This document shows, in pieces, positions 1 through 8,374 of a DNA stretch of 64,000 nucleotides. This stretch comes from Shewanella hanedai (GTDB lineage Bacteria; Pseudomonadota; Gammaproteobacteria; Enterobacterales; Shewanellaceae). The position numbers and the translations under genes are program-made. The stretch is from positions 166,735-230,734 of the forward strand of contig NZ_VKGK01000004.1 of assembly GCF_007197645.1 (NCBI RefSeq), written 5' to 3'. The first letter of the stretch is position 1, and the number at the start of each line of letters is the position of its first letter. The notes beneath the pieces are model-generated. The model did no database searches and was not told where the DNA came from. It was given only the letters and a program-made list of their open reading frames with translations.

Positions 1-1070
1 AGTACTTCTTTTATATCGGCTCAGCCTACGCTGCTGCGATCTTATTTGTCATCAGCTTCATCTGTCGCTCACACACCAGTCATCAATGGCGCAGTGCCTT
101 AGTCTTAGTGATGGCGATATCTGCCGTGATTGGTCCTATCGCCCTTACTGCCGATCTGCATCAACCTGGTCGTTCGCTGCACTTCTTCCTGCACTTTACG
201 CCTTGGTCTTGGATGTCGATTGGTTCACTGCTATTGCCAACCTTCTCAGGCTTAGCTGTGATCACAGCTTGGCTCTACTTAAGAGATGACATAGCTCAGC
301 TTAAACAGAGCAGTAATATCTGGATTCAACGCCTGAGTTTACTCACGTTGGGGCAGTGGAAAACATCAAATAAACTGATGCTAAGCACCGCTTCACTGAC
401 GGGATTGTCTGGATTAACCATTGCACTCTATACAGGTTTAGAAATCGCAGTATTGGCCAGCCGCCCGCTCTGGCATCAACCCGCTTCGCCGCTACTCTGG
501 TTTGTCACCGCCTTTATCGGCGCGATTGGACTATCAATGGTCATCGTTGCTTTGATGAAGAGTCAATCCGTCAAAAAACACGAGCGCATGAGTCTCACTG
601 ACCGTAAAATTATCAGACATACCTTAATCTTGATGTCTACGCTGGCGATGGTTTTTCTCCCTATATGGGCATCAAATCATGTCCACAACAACCTGTTTGA
701 TATCTACGAATGGCAACTCAGATTTGCCACTCTGTTCATCGGCTTTATTGCCTGCATCATTGTTGGCATATGGGTGACTCGCAGCACACTTAAACGACCA
801 CAACTCTTGCTATTTAGCCTAGTCACACTGCTGAGTTGTTGGTATCTGCGTTGGGTGACCATGATGGAAGTACAAACACTACCAAACTACGATGCTGGCC
901 CTTATCCATATAGCTTACCCATGGGCCCTAATGGCTTACTGGGGATCTTAGGCATGCTCGGACTATGGCTAGCCATCGCCACTGTTGTCACTGAACTGCT
1001 CAACGTTAAGCAATCAACTCACACCCGCAAAAATCACGCTCACTCACACGAGGCATTAAGCAATGGATAA
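1..1070 (+). CDS. ttrC: Tetrathionate reductase subunit C-like (NrfD family), 5' truncated by the window edge
   Basis: The frame is open from the first bases of the window, so the true start lies upstream. What is visible is an almost wholly hydrophobic protein with about eight membrane-spanning stretches, typical of the NrfD/PsrC quinol-oxidising anchor family. It overlaps the downstream molybdoenzyme gene by 8 bases. In known ttrBCA operons the C subunit anchors the complex in the inner membrane and passes electrons from menaquinol to the Fe-S subunit TtrB, then TtrA. The ttrC call rests mainly on the TtrA-like neighbour; another CISM-type anchor is possible. TtrB would be expected just before this window. 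Confidence 0.82.
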   Translation, partial: YFFYIGSAYAAAILFVISFICRSHTSHQWRSALVLVMAISAVIGPIALTADLHQPGRSLHFFLHFTPWSWMSIGSLLLPTFSGLAVITAWLYLRDDIAQLKQSSNIWIQRLSLLTLGQWKTSNKLMLSTASLTGLSGLTIALYTGLEIAVLASRPLWHQPASPLLWFVTAFIGAIGLSMVIVALMKSQSVKKHERMSLTDRKIIRHTLILMSTLAMVFLPIWASNHVHNNLFDIYEWQLRFATLFIGFIACIIVGIWVTRSTLKRPQLLLFSLVTLLSCWYLRWVTMMEVQTLPNYDAGPYPYSLPMGPNGLLGILGMLGLWLAIATVVTELLNVKQSTHTRKNHAHSHEALSNG

Positions 1071-4000
1071 TAAACGTCGTCAGTTTTTAAAATCAGGTTT
1101 AGTTGTCGGTGGAGTGGGCACATTTGCAGCAGGATACGCATCAACCACCAAGCATATGGTCCATGGACTGATTGAAGGTACCTCTGGAGAGAAAACCAAG
1201 CACCCACATTTTGGTAACTCACTGGATCCTGAATTTAAGGTCAACCAACAGGGGCGATTAATCGCCAATCCAGATCAAAGAGTCGCGCCTTCCATGTGCT
1301 TTGGTTGCTGGAGCTTATGCGGCGTTAGGGTACGAGTTGATAATAACAGCGATGAGATCCTACGCATCTCTGGTAATCCTTACCATCCACTGTCAAATGA
1401 GCATCAACTGCCGTTTGATACTCCAGTAAAAGAGGCGTATCTGTCGCTCACTGGCGAAGCTGGCTTAAAGGGTCGCTCAACAGCCTGTGCCCGTGGTAAT
1501 GGCATGTTGGAGATCCGTAATAGTCCTTACCGAATCACGCAACCTCTCAAACGAGTGGGAAAGCGTGGCGAAGGCAAATGGCAACCCATTAGTTATGAGC
1601 AGCTATTAACTGAGGTCGTCGAAGGTGGAGATCTGTTTGGCGAAGGACATGTCGACGGCCTAAGGGCCATCCGAGATGTGAATACGCCGCTTGATAGTGA
1701 AAACCCAGAATATGGCCCTAAAGCCAATCAACTATTGATGACCAACGCTGGCAATGAAGGCCGAGACGATATCTTTAAACGTTTCGCATTCAACAGCTTT
1801 GGCACCCGTAACTTTGGTCACCACGGTTCATATTGTGGCTATGCATTCCGCGCCGGCTCTGGCGCCTTGATGAATGACCTTAAAAAGTTCGCGCACGTAA
1901 AACCTGATATCGAACATGCTGAGTTCATTCTCTACATTGGTATGTCACCCGCCCAAGCGGGGAACCCGTTTAAGCGCCAAGCAAGACAGCTTGCCACTGC
2001 CCGTACCCGAGACAATTTCGAATATCAGGTAATATCGCCCACGCTACCGAGTTCAATGAGCCTCGCCAGCGGTGATAACAACCGATGGCAGTCGATTAAA
2101 CCCGGCACTGACTCTGCACTTGTGTTGGGGATGATCCAATGGATGTTCGACAATAACAGGCTCAACGATCGCTTTTTATCCCAACCGGGGCCCAATGCAA
2201 TGCAACACGCAGGCACTGCCCACTGGTGTAACGCGACGCATTTGGTCATTAGCGATGCACAACATCCTCGTTTCGGCGCCTTCTTACGGGCATCAGAAGT
2301 TGGATTAACCTTCGAAGGCAAGCCTTTGTCGGACAGCGATCCCTACGTGATTGTCGATGCTGATTCCAACGCGCTTGGTTTGCATACCCAAACAGCGCCT
2401 GCTCAGCTATTTGTCGATCGCACCATTGAAGGCCCTAACGGAGACATTCGAGTTAAGTCTTCTCTGCAGCAACTTAAAGAAGCCACTTTTAAACATGAAT
2501 TGAGTTTTTACAGTGAACAGTGTGGCATTGAGACCAATAAGATAATCGCACTTGCCGACAAGTTTACCAGTCATGGCACCAAAGCGGTGGTGGATACCCA
2601 TGGCGGAAATATGCACAGTAACGGTTTCTATAACGCCTTCAGCATACTGATGCTCAATGCCTTGATTGGTAATATCAATCTTAAAGGTGGCGCAATGGCT
2701 AAAGCCGGCGGCTACCCAACATCAGGCAAAGGACCGCGTTATGATTTCACTCAATTCGAAGGCAAAGTACAGCCTAAAGGGATCTTCCTTTCTCGCAGTA
2801 AATTCCCGTACGAAAAAACCAGTGAATATAAGCGCCGAGTCGCCGCAGGTGAGTCGCCTTATCCAACTCGCTCACCTTGGTATCCGATATCTTCGCCCCT
2901 ACTTACAGAGCATTTATCGGCGGCCATTGATGGCTATCCTTACCGACTCAAAGCGTGGATCAACCACATGGCGAATCCTCTCTATGGCGTACCAGGATTG
3001 GCGAACCTGCTAGGCGATAAACTCAAAGATCCAAAGGAGCTGCCTCTTATCGTGTCTGTAGATGCCTTTATCAATGAAACCACGGCATTGTCTGATTATA
3101 TTGTGCCCGATACCGTGACCTATGAAAGCTGGGGCATGACCTCTCCATGGCATGGCGTGCCCACCAAGGCCGTCACAGCACGTTGGCCGATTGTCGAGGC
3201 GCGCACGACAAAAACCGCTGATGGACGTTCGATTAATTTGGAAAACTTCCTCATCGATACCGCAAAGATGATGGCGTTACCCGGTTTTGGCGATAATGCC
3301 ATTGCCGATGCCAAAGGCAAATTACACGGACTGCACAGCGCCGAGGATTTCTACCTTCGCAGCGCAGCCAACCTTGCCTATGCGGCCAATGGAGTGCCAC
3401 AAGCCTGTGGTGAAGATGTTTATTGGTCAGGTCTTGAGCGCTTATTACCCGACATGAAGCGGGTGCTTACCAGTGAGGAGCTAGGTAAAGTCGCCTATAT
3501 ATTTGCCCGTGGCGGGCGTTTTGAAGATGCTGAGAAATCCTATCAAGGCGAGCAGATGAAGCACAAATGGAGTAAGCCTCTTGCGATTTGGAACGAGAAA
3601 GTCGGCACTTCACGTAACACCATCACAGGCGAATACTACTCTGGCTGTCCCACTTGGCACCCACAGAAAATGGCCGATGGTACGCCGCTTGATGAGCAAT
3701 ACCCTAAGTCACAATGGCCGTTTACCTTAAGTAACTTTAAATCGAATATTCACAGCGCGGTGTCAAACCTCTCTCCACGCTTAAATTCGATTAAAGGGGT
3801 TAACCCTGTTTACATCAACCCTGTCGATGCGGATAAACATGGACTGAGTACCGGAGATATCTTTACCATCACGACGCCATCGAGCTCCATTGAGGCTATT
3901 GCGCTCATTGTTGATGGTGTAACACCTGGCACACTCGGGTTCGAACATGGATTCGGCCATAAAGAGCTGGGAGAACGCGCCCATTGGATTGGGGATACTC

Positions 4001-4152
4001 AGCAACCAGTGAAGATGAAAACAAGCGATGGAGTAAATATTAACGATTTGGGTCTAACGGATCCCACTCGCCAAGGTAAAGGTGTGCTACTCGACTGGGT
4101 TGTGGGCTCCGCAGCAAGACAAGCCTTGCCTGCGAAGATAAGCGTAGGGTAA
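1063..4152 (+). CDS. ttrA: Tetrathionate reductase catalytic subunit A-like molybdopterin oxidoreductase
   Basis: The protein has 1029 residues, within the long-TtrA size range. It begins with a twin-arginine-type leader (KRRQFLKS, then a hydrophobic stretch), so it is likely exported folded to the periplasm. Cys79, Cys82, Cys86 and Cys142 form a [4Fe-4S] binding pattern. Cys258 in the GSYCGYA segment sits where the molybdenum ligand is expected. The C-terminal part carries the molydopterin dinucleotide-binding region of the DMSO reductase family. In the family it reduces tetrathionate to thiosulfate, receiving electrons from TtrB/TtrC. The start overlaps ttrC by 8 bases, implying translational coupling. 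Thiosulfate, selenate or arsenate-type substrates cannot be excluded by reading alone. Confidence 0.87.
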   Translation: MDNKRRQFLKSGLVVGGVGTFAAGYASTTKHMVHGLIEGTSGEKTKHPHFGNSLDPEFKVNQQGRLIANPDQRVAPSMCFGCWSLCGVRVRVDNNSDEILRISGNPYHPLSNEHQLPFDTPVKEAYLSLTGEAGLKGRSTACARGNGMLEIRNSPYRITQPLKRVGKRGEGKWQPISYEQLLTEVVEGGDLFGEGHVDGLRAIRDVNTPLDSENPEYGPKANQLLMTNAGNEGRDDIFKRFAFNSFGTRNFGHHGSYCGYAFRAGSGALMNDLKKFAHVKPDIEHAEFILYIGMSPAQAGNPFKRQARQLATARTRDNFEYQVISPTLPSSMSLASGDNNRWQSIKPGTDSALVLGMIQWMFDNNRLNDRFLSQPGPNAMQHAGTAHWCNATHLVISDAQHPRFGAFLRASEVGLTFEGKPLSDSDPYVIVDADSNALGLHTQTAPAQLFVDRTIEGPNGDIRVKSSLQQLKEATFKHELSFYSEQCGIETNKIIALADKFTSHGTKAVVDTHGGNMHSNGFYNAFSILMLNALIGNINLKGGAMAKAGGYPTSGKGPRYDFTQFEGKVQPKGIFLSRSKFPYEKTSEYKRRVAAGESPYPTRSPWYPISSPLLTEHLSAAIDGYPYRLKAWINHMANPLYGVPGLANLLGDKLKDPKELPLIVSVDAFINETTALSDYIVPDTVTYESWGMTSPWHGVPTKAVTARWPIVEARTTKTADGRSINLENFLIDTAKMMALPGFGDNAIADAKGKLHGLHSAEDFYLRSAANLAYAANGVPQACGEDVYWSGLERLLPDMKRVLTSEELGKVAYIFARGGRFEDAEKSYQGEQMKHKWSKPLAIWNEKVGTSRNTITGEYYSGCPTWHPQKMADGTPLDEQYPKSQWPFTLSNFKSNIHSAVSNLSPRLNSIKGVNPVYINPVDADKHGLSTGDIFTITTPSSSIEAIALIVDGVTPGTLGFEHGFGHKELGERAHWIGDTQQPVKMKTSDGVNINDLGLTDPTRQGKGVLLDWVVGSAARQALPAKISVG

Positions 4153-4173
4153 CGAAACGAAGTATTGAGTTAA

Positions 4174-4205
4174 CGCTGGATGCTGAGTTTTCTCAGCATC
4201 CAGCG
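4174..4205. terminator. Perfect 14-bp hairpin between convergent genes
   Basis: CGCTGGATGCTGAG, a TTTT loop, then its exact complement. It lies 22 bases after the ttrA stop and between converging genes. No clear T-run follows on either strand, so it may be a transcript-stabilising hairpin or a weak bidirectional terminator. Confidence 0.6.
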
Positions 4206-4244
4206 CAATACCTGTATCTTATGGCTATGGCTAGTCGCTCGACA

Positions 4245-5096
4245 CTAGCCCTGATTCTTTTGCACTAACATCTCTTTCAGTTCGGCTATCTGGGCTTTCA
4301 ACTCCACCACATCAGCAACGCTAGCGGGTTTATCGGCTTCAACACTTTTGCCTGATTCTAAAGCCAGCTCATCGGCCTCCTCATCACGCATGGCTTGGGT
4401 TTCCTGAGTCATCACATCAAGCACCGCTCCCACCATCATGTTCAAAAACACAAACGCGGTCAGGAAGATAAAGCTTAAGTAATAGATCCAACTCAACGGG
4501 TAAACCGCCATCGTTTCATACATCACCGAGGTCCATGATTCAAAAGTTGAAACCCTAAACAGGGTTAGCATGGCCACAGACACATCGCCCCAGAGGAAGT
4601 CATTAATATGAGCAAATAACATGCTGCCTATCGCGCCGTAAATGTAAAAAATCACAAACATCAGCAAGGCAATGTAGCCCATGCGCGGAATCGCTTTAAG
4701 CAGTGCGTTCACCAGCATTCTTAGCTCTGGAATCATCGACACCAGACGTAACACTCTAAAAATACGTAACAGTCGAGCAATCAAGATGCCCGAACCACCT
4801 GCCGGAATAAGGCTGCCTATTACAATGAGCGTGTCGAAGACATTCCAACCATTACTAAAGAATTTCTTGGGTCCATCACTGGCCAGAAAACGGATCACAA
4901 TTTCGACGGCAAAGAACACCGTAATACCCACATCGAGTACCACCAGCGTTTGCTCTAACCAATAGGGAAGATGATAAGTATGGGCACCGATTGAAAGGGC
5001 GGAAACGATAATCACAAAAATCACAAAACCCTGAAAGGCTTTGCTGTTATCAATAAGCTTAAGCTTGCTCTGAAGGCCAGAAACATTTGCCAGCAC
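4245..5096 (-). CDS. Voltage-gated sodium channel, NaChBac/NavBac type
   Basis: A 283-residue single-domain six-helix ion channel. The S4 voltage sensor is seen at about residues 108-120, with arginines 108, 111, 114 and 117 at every third position. The pore loop carries the selectivity filter STFESW with Glu186, close to the TLESW of NaChBac, which supports sodium over potassium selectivity. A C-terminal segment (about 255-280) has the heptad pattern of the tetramerising coiled coil known in these channels. Bacterial channels of this group are linked to motility and pH or sodium homeostasis in marine and alkaliphilic bacteria. It is a single-gene unit here, 283 bases from its upstream neighbour. 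Confidence 0.9.
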   Translation of the reverse strand: MLANVSGLQSKLKLIDNSKAFQGFVIFVIIVSALSIGAHTYHLPYWLEQTLVVLDVGITVFFAVEIVIRFLASDGPKKFFSNGWNVFDTLIVIGSLIPAGGSGILIARLLRIFRVLRLVSMIPELRMLVNALLKAIPRMGYIALLMFVIFYIYGAIGSMLFAHINDFLWGDVSVAMLTLFRVSTFESWTSVMYETMAVYPLSWIYYLSFIFLTAFVFLNMMVGAVLDVMTQETQAMRDEEADELALESGKSVEADKPASVADVVELKAQIAELKEMLVQKNQG

Positions 5097-5286
5097 GTCA
5101 TTCTCCTAGAATGTATTCATTGTTTATGTATGGGTATTAAAGCGGGAATTCAAGACTAACAGACAAAGTGACTTGTCAGCCAGAGTCACAACCGAGCGAA
5201 TCTAGCAGAGATTACTTAAGTTTGTCTTAATAAAAGAAGAGGGGGCAAACTGGTTTAGCAGAAAACGAGATTATAAAACAAGCTCA

Positions 5287-5305
5287 GAGTGATGAGTCAT
5301 CACTC
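5287..5305. repeat. 19-bp palindrome GAGTGATGA-G-TCATCACTC
   Basis: Perfect 9-bp inverted repeat around one central base, in the 283-bp gap between the winged-helix gene and the channel gene, about 190 bases upstream of the channel start. It could be an operator or a transcript hairpin; no T-run follows. The rest of this gap shows nothing else recognisable. Confidence 0.4.
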
Positions 5306-5379
5306 CAATCGGCAGTATCTAGCACGAGTCTGGCTAGTGCCTCTCGCTTTGCATAAACAGCCCCAAATTAGGTTCTGAT

Positions 5380-5673
5380 TTAAGCAGCCAATATTTCAGT
5401 GATCTCATTTAAGTTGGCACTGACCCAAACACTATTGATGGGACCCCAAGCCTGGATACGATAATAGCCAGAATTGTTACGCTCACCATCCTGAATAAAT
5501 TGGCATTCAATACCAATATCACCCAGTACAGCAATGGCATCTTGAAGCGTTCGTCTGGGCATGCCCGTTAACTTATTTAATGAGAGTAAATTGTGCTGTT
5601 CACTGTCGATATGATGCGCAAGATAGAGCTTACGTAAAAAGGCTTTCTTCTGTTTAGAAACTTCAATATCCAA
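5380..5673 (-). CDS. Small winged helix-turn-helix protein
   Basis: A 97-residue protein with a helix-turn-helix-like N-terminal half: residues 30-50 read as a helix, turn and recognition helix around LTGMPRRTLQDAIAVL. A short beta-wing region rich in Tyr, Trp and Gly follows. Size and layout match the small winged-helix family found in Shewanella and relatives (Pfam HTH_43, from memory). It is probably a DNA-binding regulator of unknown target. It stands alone, with no obvious operon partner; the 5287 palindrome downstream is a possible site but that is speculative. Confidence 0.6.
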   Translation of the reverse strand: MDIEVSKQKKAFLRKLYLAHHIDSEQHNLLSLNKLTGMPRRTLQDAIAVLGDIGIECQFIQDGERNNSGYYRIQAWGPINSVWVSANLNEITEILAA

Positions 5674-5901
5674 TGAGTACCTAACTGTGTTTAATTAATC
5701 CGATTTTATAAAGCCATGCTAACAGAGATAAATACCAATCAGTATAAATATAAAGGCCAGCAGTCCCTAAAAAAGCCCCAAGAAAATATCAAATGCAGAT
5801 TTAGGGTGATCTGTATTAGCTACCTTGGGGCTTGAGTCAATATACCCATAGATCTGAGTATCAATGCTACTCCAGAGTTAACACCTCCCTGTTGTTAACA
5901 A

Positions 5902-6705
5902 CTAACTTATCAAAAAACGATTACCGATTGGATCCGATAGATCATGTAAACCAAATTTGAGCATCTCACTCTCAGAAGGTGGCTCATTGCTCCATTTATT
6001 GCTGGGGGCTAAATTAAAATTTTGCTTCATTGATGCCAGCATCTCTGCTTGTTTAAAAGCGGCTATAAGTGGGTCAATCACTGGCACACCTAATATCTGC
6101 TGCACCTTTTCATATAAACCAAAATTACAGGTACAACCTAAGATCAACGCCTCCGCATGATCTTCCTCTATCGCCAACCTGCCCGCTTCGATAATTCGTT
6201 TAGTGGTCAGTTCGGTATCACATTGCAGTGAGTTTGCACTCATATCAATTGAGCGCATTGAGGCGAGATAATTTCCAAAACCATAGCGATGTGCCCGCTC
6301 CGTCATCTGCTCAATCCACTTTACTTGCCCCACAATCACAGAGAATTTGTTGGCAATATTGGCTGCGATTTGCATACTCGCCTGACACGGTGCAACCACA
6401 ATGGCGTTTTGACAGATCTCTCGGCAATCTTCCAAGGCTAAATCATAGAAGCAGCCAATCACCATCGCATCAACACCATGGCTATCCCCCTCCTTAGCCA
6501 CTTTAACTACATCCCCAATCACTAGAGATTCATAGAAACGGTATTCAAGATTATCCATCTTGGCTTCGGATCGCAGCGAGATCACCTCCACCTCGGTTCC
6601 CACTTCAGCAACCTGCTTTAGTGCCATCCCCATGGGTTCATCATAATGGGGTTGCGCGATGGGGTTTATCCAGCGAATACGAATTTTACGATTCTGACTA
6701 CTCAT
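5902..6705 (-). CDS. Aspartate/glutamate racemase superfamily, hydantoin-racemase-like
   Basis: 267 residues, matching the hydantoin racemase/Asp-Glu racemase fold. Two catalytic cysteines are visible in the expected contexts: the first in VIGCFYDLALEDC (about residue 85) and the second in LILGCTCNFGL (about residue 190). It is the last gene of the operon and its start overlaps the hyuB stop by 8 bases. In hydantoin catabolism the racemase interconverts 5-substituted hydantoin enantiomers so that a stereoselective hydantoinase can consume both. The family also includes allantoin racemases and maleate isomerases, so the exact substrate is inferred from the HyuA/HyuB neighbours. Confidence 0.75.
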   Translation of the reverse strand: MSSQNRKIRIRWINPIAQPHYDEPMGMALKQVAEVGTEVEVISLRSEAKMDNLEYRFYESLVIGDVVKVAKEGDSHGVDAMVIGCFYDLALEDCREICQNAIVVAPCQASMQIAANIANKFSVIVGQVKWIEQMTERAHRYGFGNYLASMRSIDMSANSLQCDTELTTKRIIEAGRLAIEEDHAEALILGCTCNFGLYEKVQQILGVPVIDPLIAAFKQAEMLASMKQNFNLAPSNKWSNEPPSESEMLKFGLHDLSDPIGNRFLIS

Positions 6706-8374
6706 GGCTTCCTCCCCGCATCACGCTGAATCCATAATGCTCCTTGGCGTACTCAAGGCTCACATAACCATTACGAATATCTTCAATTAACGAGGCGGTT
6801 TTTCGCTTCTTAGGATCACCAAAACCAGCACCATTTGCGGTAATCACTCGCACAATATCATCAGTATCAAGGCTCACTTCTGACGCCATGGCATACTCCT
6901 CCACTGCGCCATTGGTTCTAATCACTTCGACGCGATTAACACTGCCATCTTCGCCGTTATTTAACCCCCAAGGCGCAATCTTATTGCGAGTATAAGCGCA
7001 AGTTAGAAAGCTATTATCGGAACGAATAACGTAATCAATCACCACCCCTTTACCACCACGGAACTCACCAGCCCCAGCATCTTCATCGTTAAGTGCCACT
7101 TGACCCACAGTCACGCCATAACGGGTCTCTGCGATTTCAGCTGGACAGTTGAAAGTATCACCGTGCATGGCGCAGAACATGGCATTCGCACCATCAAAAC
7201 CATCTCCCGCTCCCCAACCACCGATTTCAGGTTCGATAATAGAGTAATGTTGTCCAGTATCAGGATGCTTTCCGCCCATGATGGTGGCACAAATGGAAGA
7301 GAAGTTACCGCTTGGGAGGCTGTCGGTGATTTTTTCAGCCAAACAACGCCAGATGAGATCGTTAAGACGGATCATGGTTTCAAAATAGATCCCACAAGGC
7401 CCAGGCTCCCTAACATCATAAATAGAACCCACTCGGGTTTTAACGTCCAGTACTCTAAAGCAACCGCCATTAGCCAATTGTCTGTCACCAATCAAGCCCA
7501 TTAATGCCATTTGGCAAGCCAGCATAGTGCCATCTCTTGATAGGTTTATCGGCAAAGCACTTTGTTCTGGCGCTTGAGTTAAATCGATAATCAGGCTTGT
7601 ACCTGCAACCTCAATAGACACAAACAAGTGGCTACCATCGTCTTGCGCTTCATTAATCTCATACTTGCCATCGGGTAGCGCCTTTACGGCTTTTTCTGCC
7701 ATCGCTTGCCCTAACTCAAGATAGCTATCAACGGCTTGAATATAAGTCGATTTACCGTATTTATTCATCAAGCTTAGAATGCGTTTGCTACCCAGTCTAA
7801 GGGCTGATATCTGTGCCCAAAGATCACCTTTGAGAAAATCAGGCATCCTAGAATTAGCCGTTAGCATGTCAAATACTGACAATATAGGTTCATCATTCAC
7901 AAACAGCTTCACCGCAGGAATACGGATCCCCTCTTGGTAGATCTCCGTCGCATCCACAGACATCGACCCAGGTGATTTACCAGAGACATCATTCCAGTGA
8001 GCAATATTCACCGCCCAAGCAATGATCTCTTGCTCCATAAAGACGGGCTTGATGAGCACCACATCATTGAGGTGAGTCACACCGCCATAATAGGGGTCGT
8101 TGGTAATAAAGATGTCGCCGTCGTTAATCTGCTCTGGCTCAAATTTAGCAATAATGGCTTTAACAGATTTATCCAAAGCGCCCACGAAGGCGGGAATACC
8201 CGCACCGGCACTCGCCAGTTCTCCTTTAGGATCGGTAATGGCGGTTGCCATATCGAGCACTTCATAAATAATGGGGCTCATGGCCGTTTTAGCGATGGTG
8301 TAAAACATCTCATCACTAATGGAACGTAATGAATTTTGAATGATTTCGAGTGTGATGGGGTCGTTATTAAGCAT
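6698..8374 (-). CDS. hyuB: Hydantoinase B / oxoprolinase family subunit
   Basis: 558 residues, the usual length of HyuB. The N-terminus (DPITLEIIQNSL) and the segments ITNDPYYGGVTHLNDV and GAGEFRGGKGVV are hallmarks of the hydantoinase B/oxoprolinase family. With HyuA it forms an ATP-dependent amidohydrolase that opens N-methylhydantoin, hydantoin or 5-oxoproline rings; acetone carboxylase subunits are more distant relatives. Its start overlaps hyuA by 8 bases and its end overlaps the racemase gene by 8 bases, so the three are coupled in translation. Cytoplasmic, no signal peptide. The precise ring substrate is not evident from sequence. Confidence 0.88.
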   Translation of the reverse strand: MLNNDPITLEIIQNSLRSISDEMFYTIAKTAMSPIIYEVLDMATAITDPKGELASAGAGIPAFVGALDKSVKAIIAKFEPEQINDGDIFITNDPYYGGVTHLNDVVLIKPVFMEQEIIAWAVNIAHWNDVSGKSPGSMSVDATEIYQEGIRIPAVKLFVNDEPILSVFDMLTANSRMPDFLKGDLWAQISALRLGSKRILSLMNKYGKSTYIQAVDSYLELGQAMAEKAVKALPDGKYEINEAQDDGSHLFVSIEVAGTSLIIDLTQAPEQSALPINLSRDGTMLACQMALMGLIGDRQLANGGCFRVLDVKTRVGSIYDVREPGPCGIYFETMIRLNDLIWRCLAEKITDSLPSGNFSSICATIMGGKHPDTGQHYSIIEPEIGGWGAGDGFDGANAMFCAMHGDTFNCPAEIAETRYGVTVGQVALNDEDAGAGEFRGGKGVVIDYVIRSDNSFLTCAYTRNKIAPWGLNNGEDGSVNRVEVIRTNGAVEEYAMASEVSLDTDDIVRVITANGAGFGDPKKRKTASLIEDIRNGYVSLEYAKEHYGFSVMRGGSHE

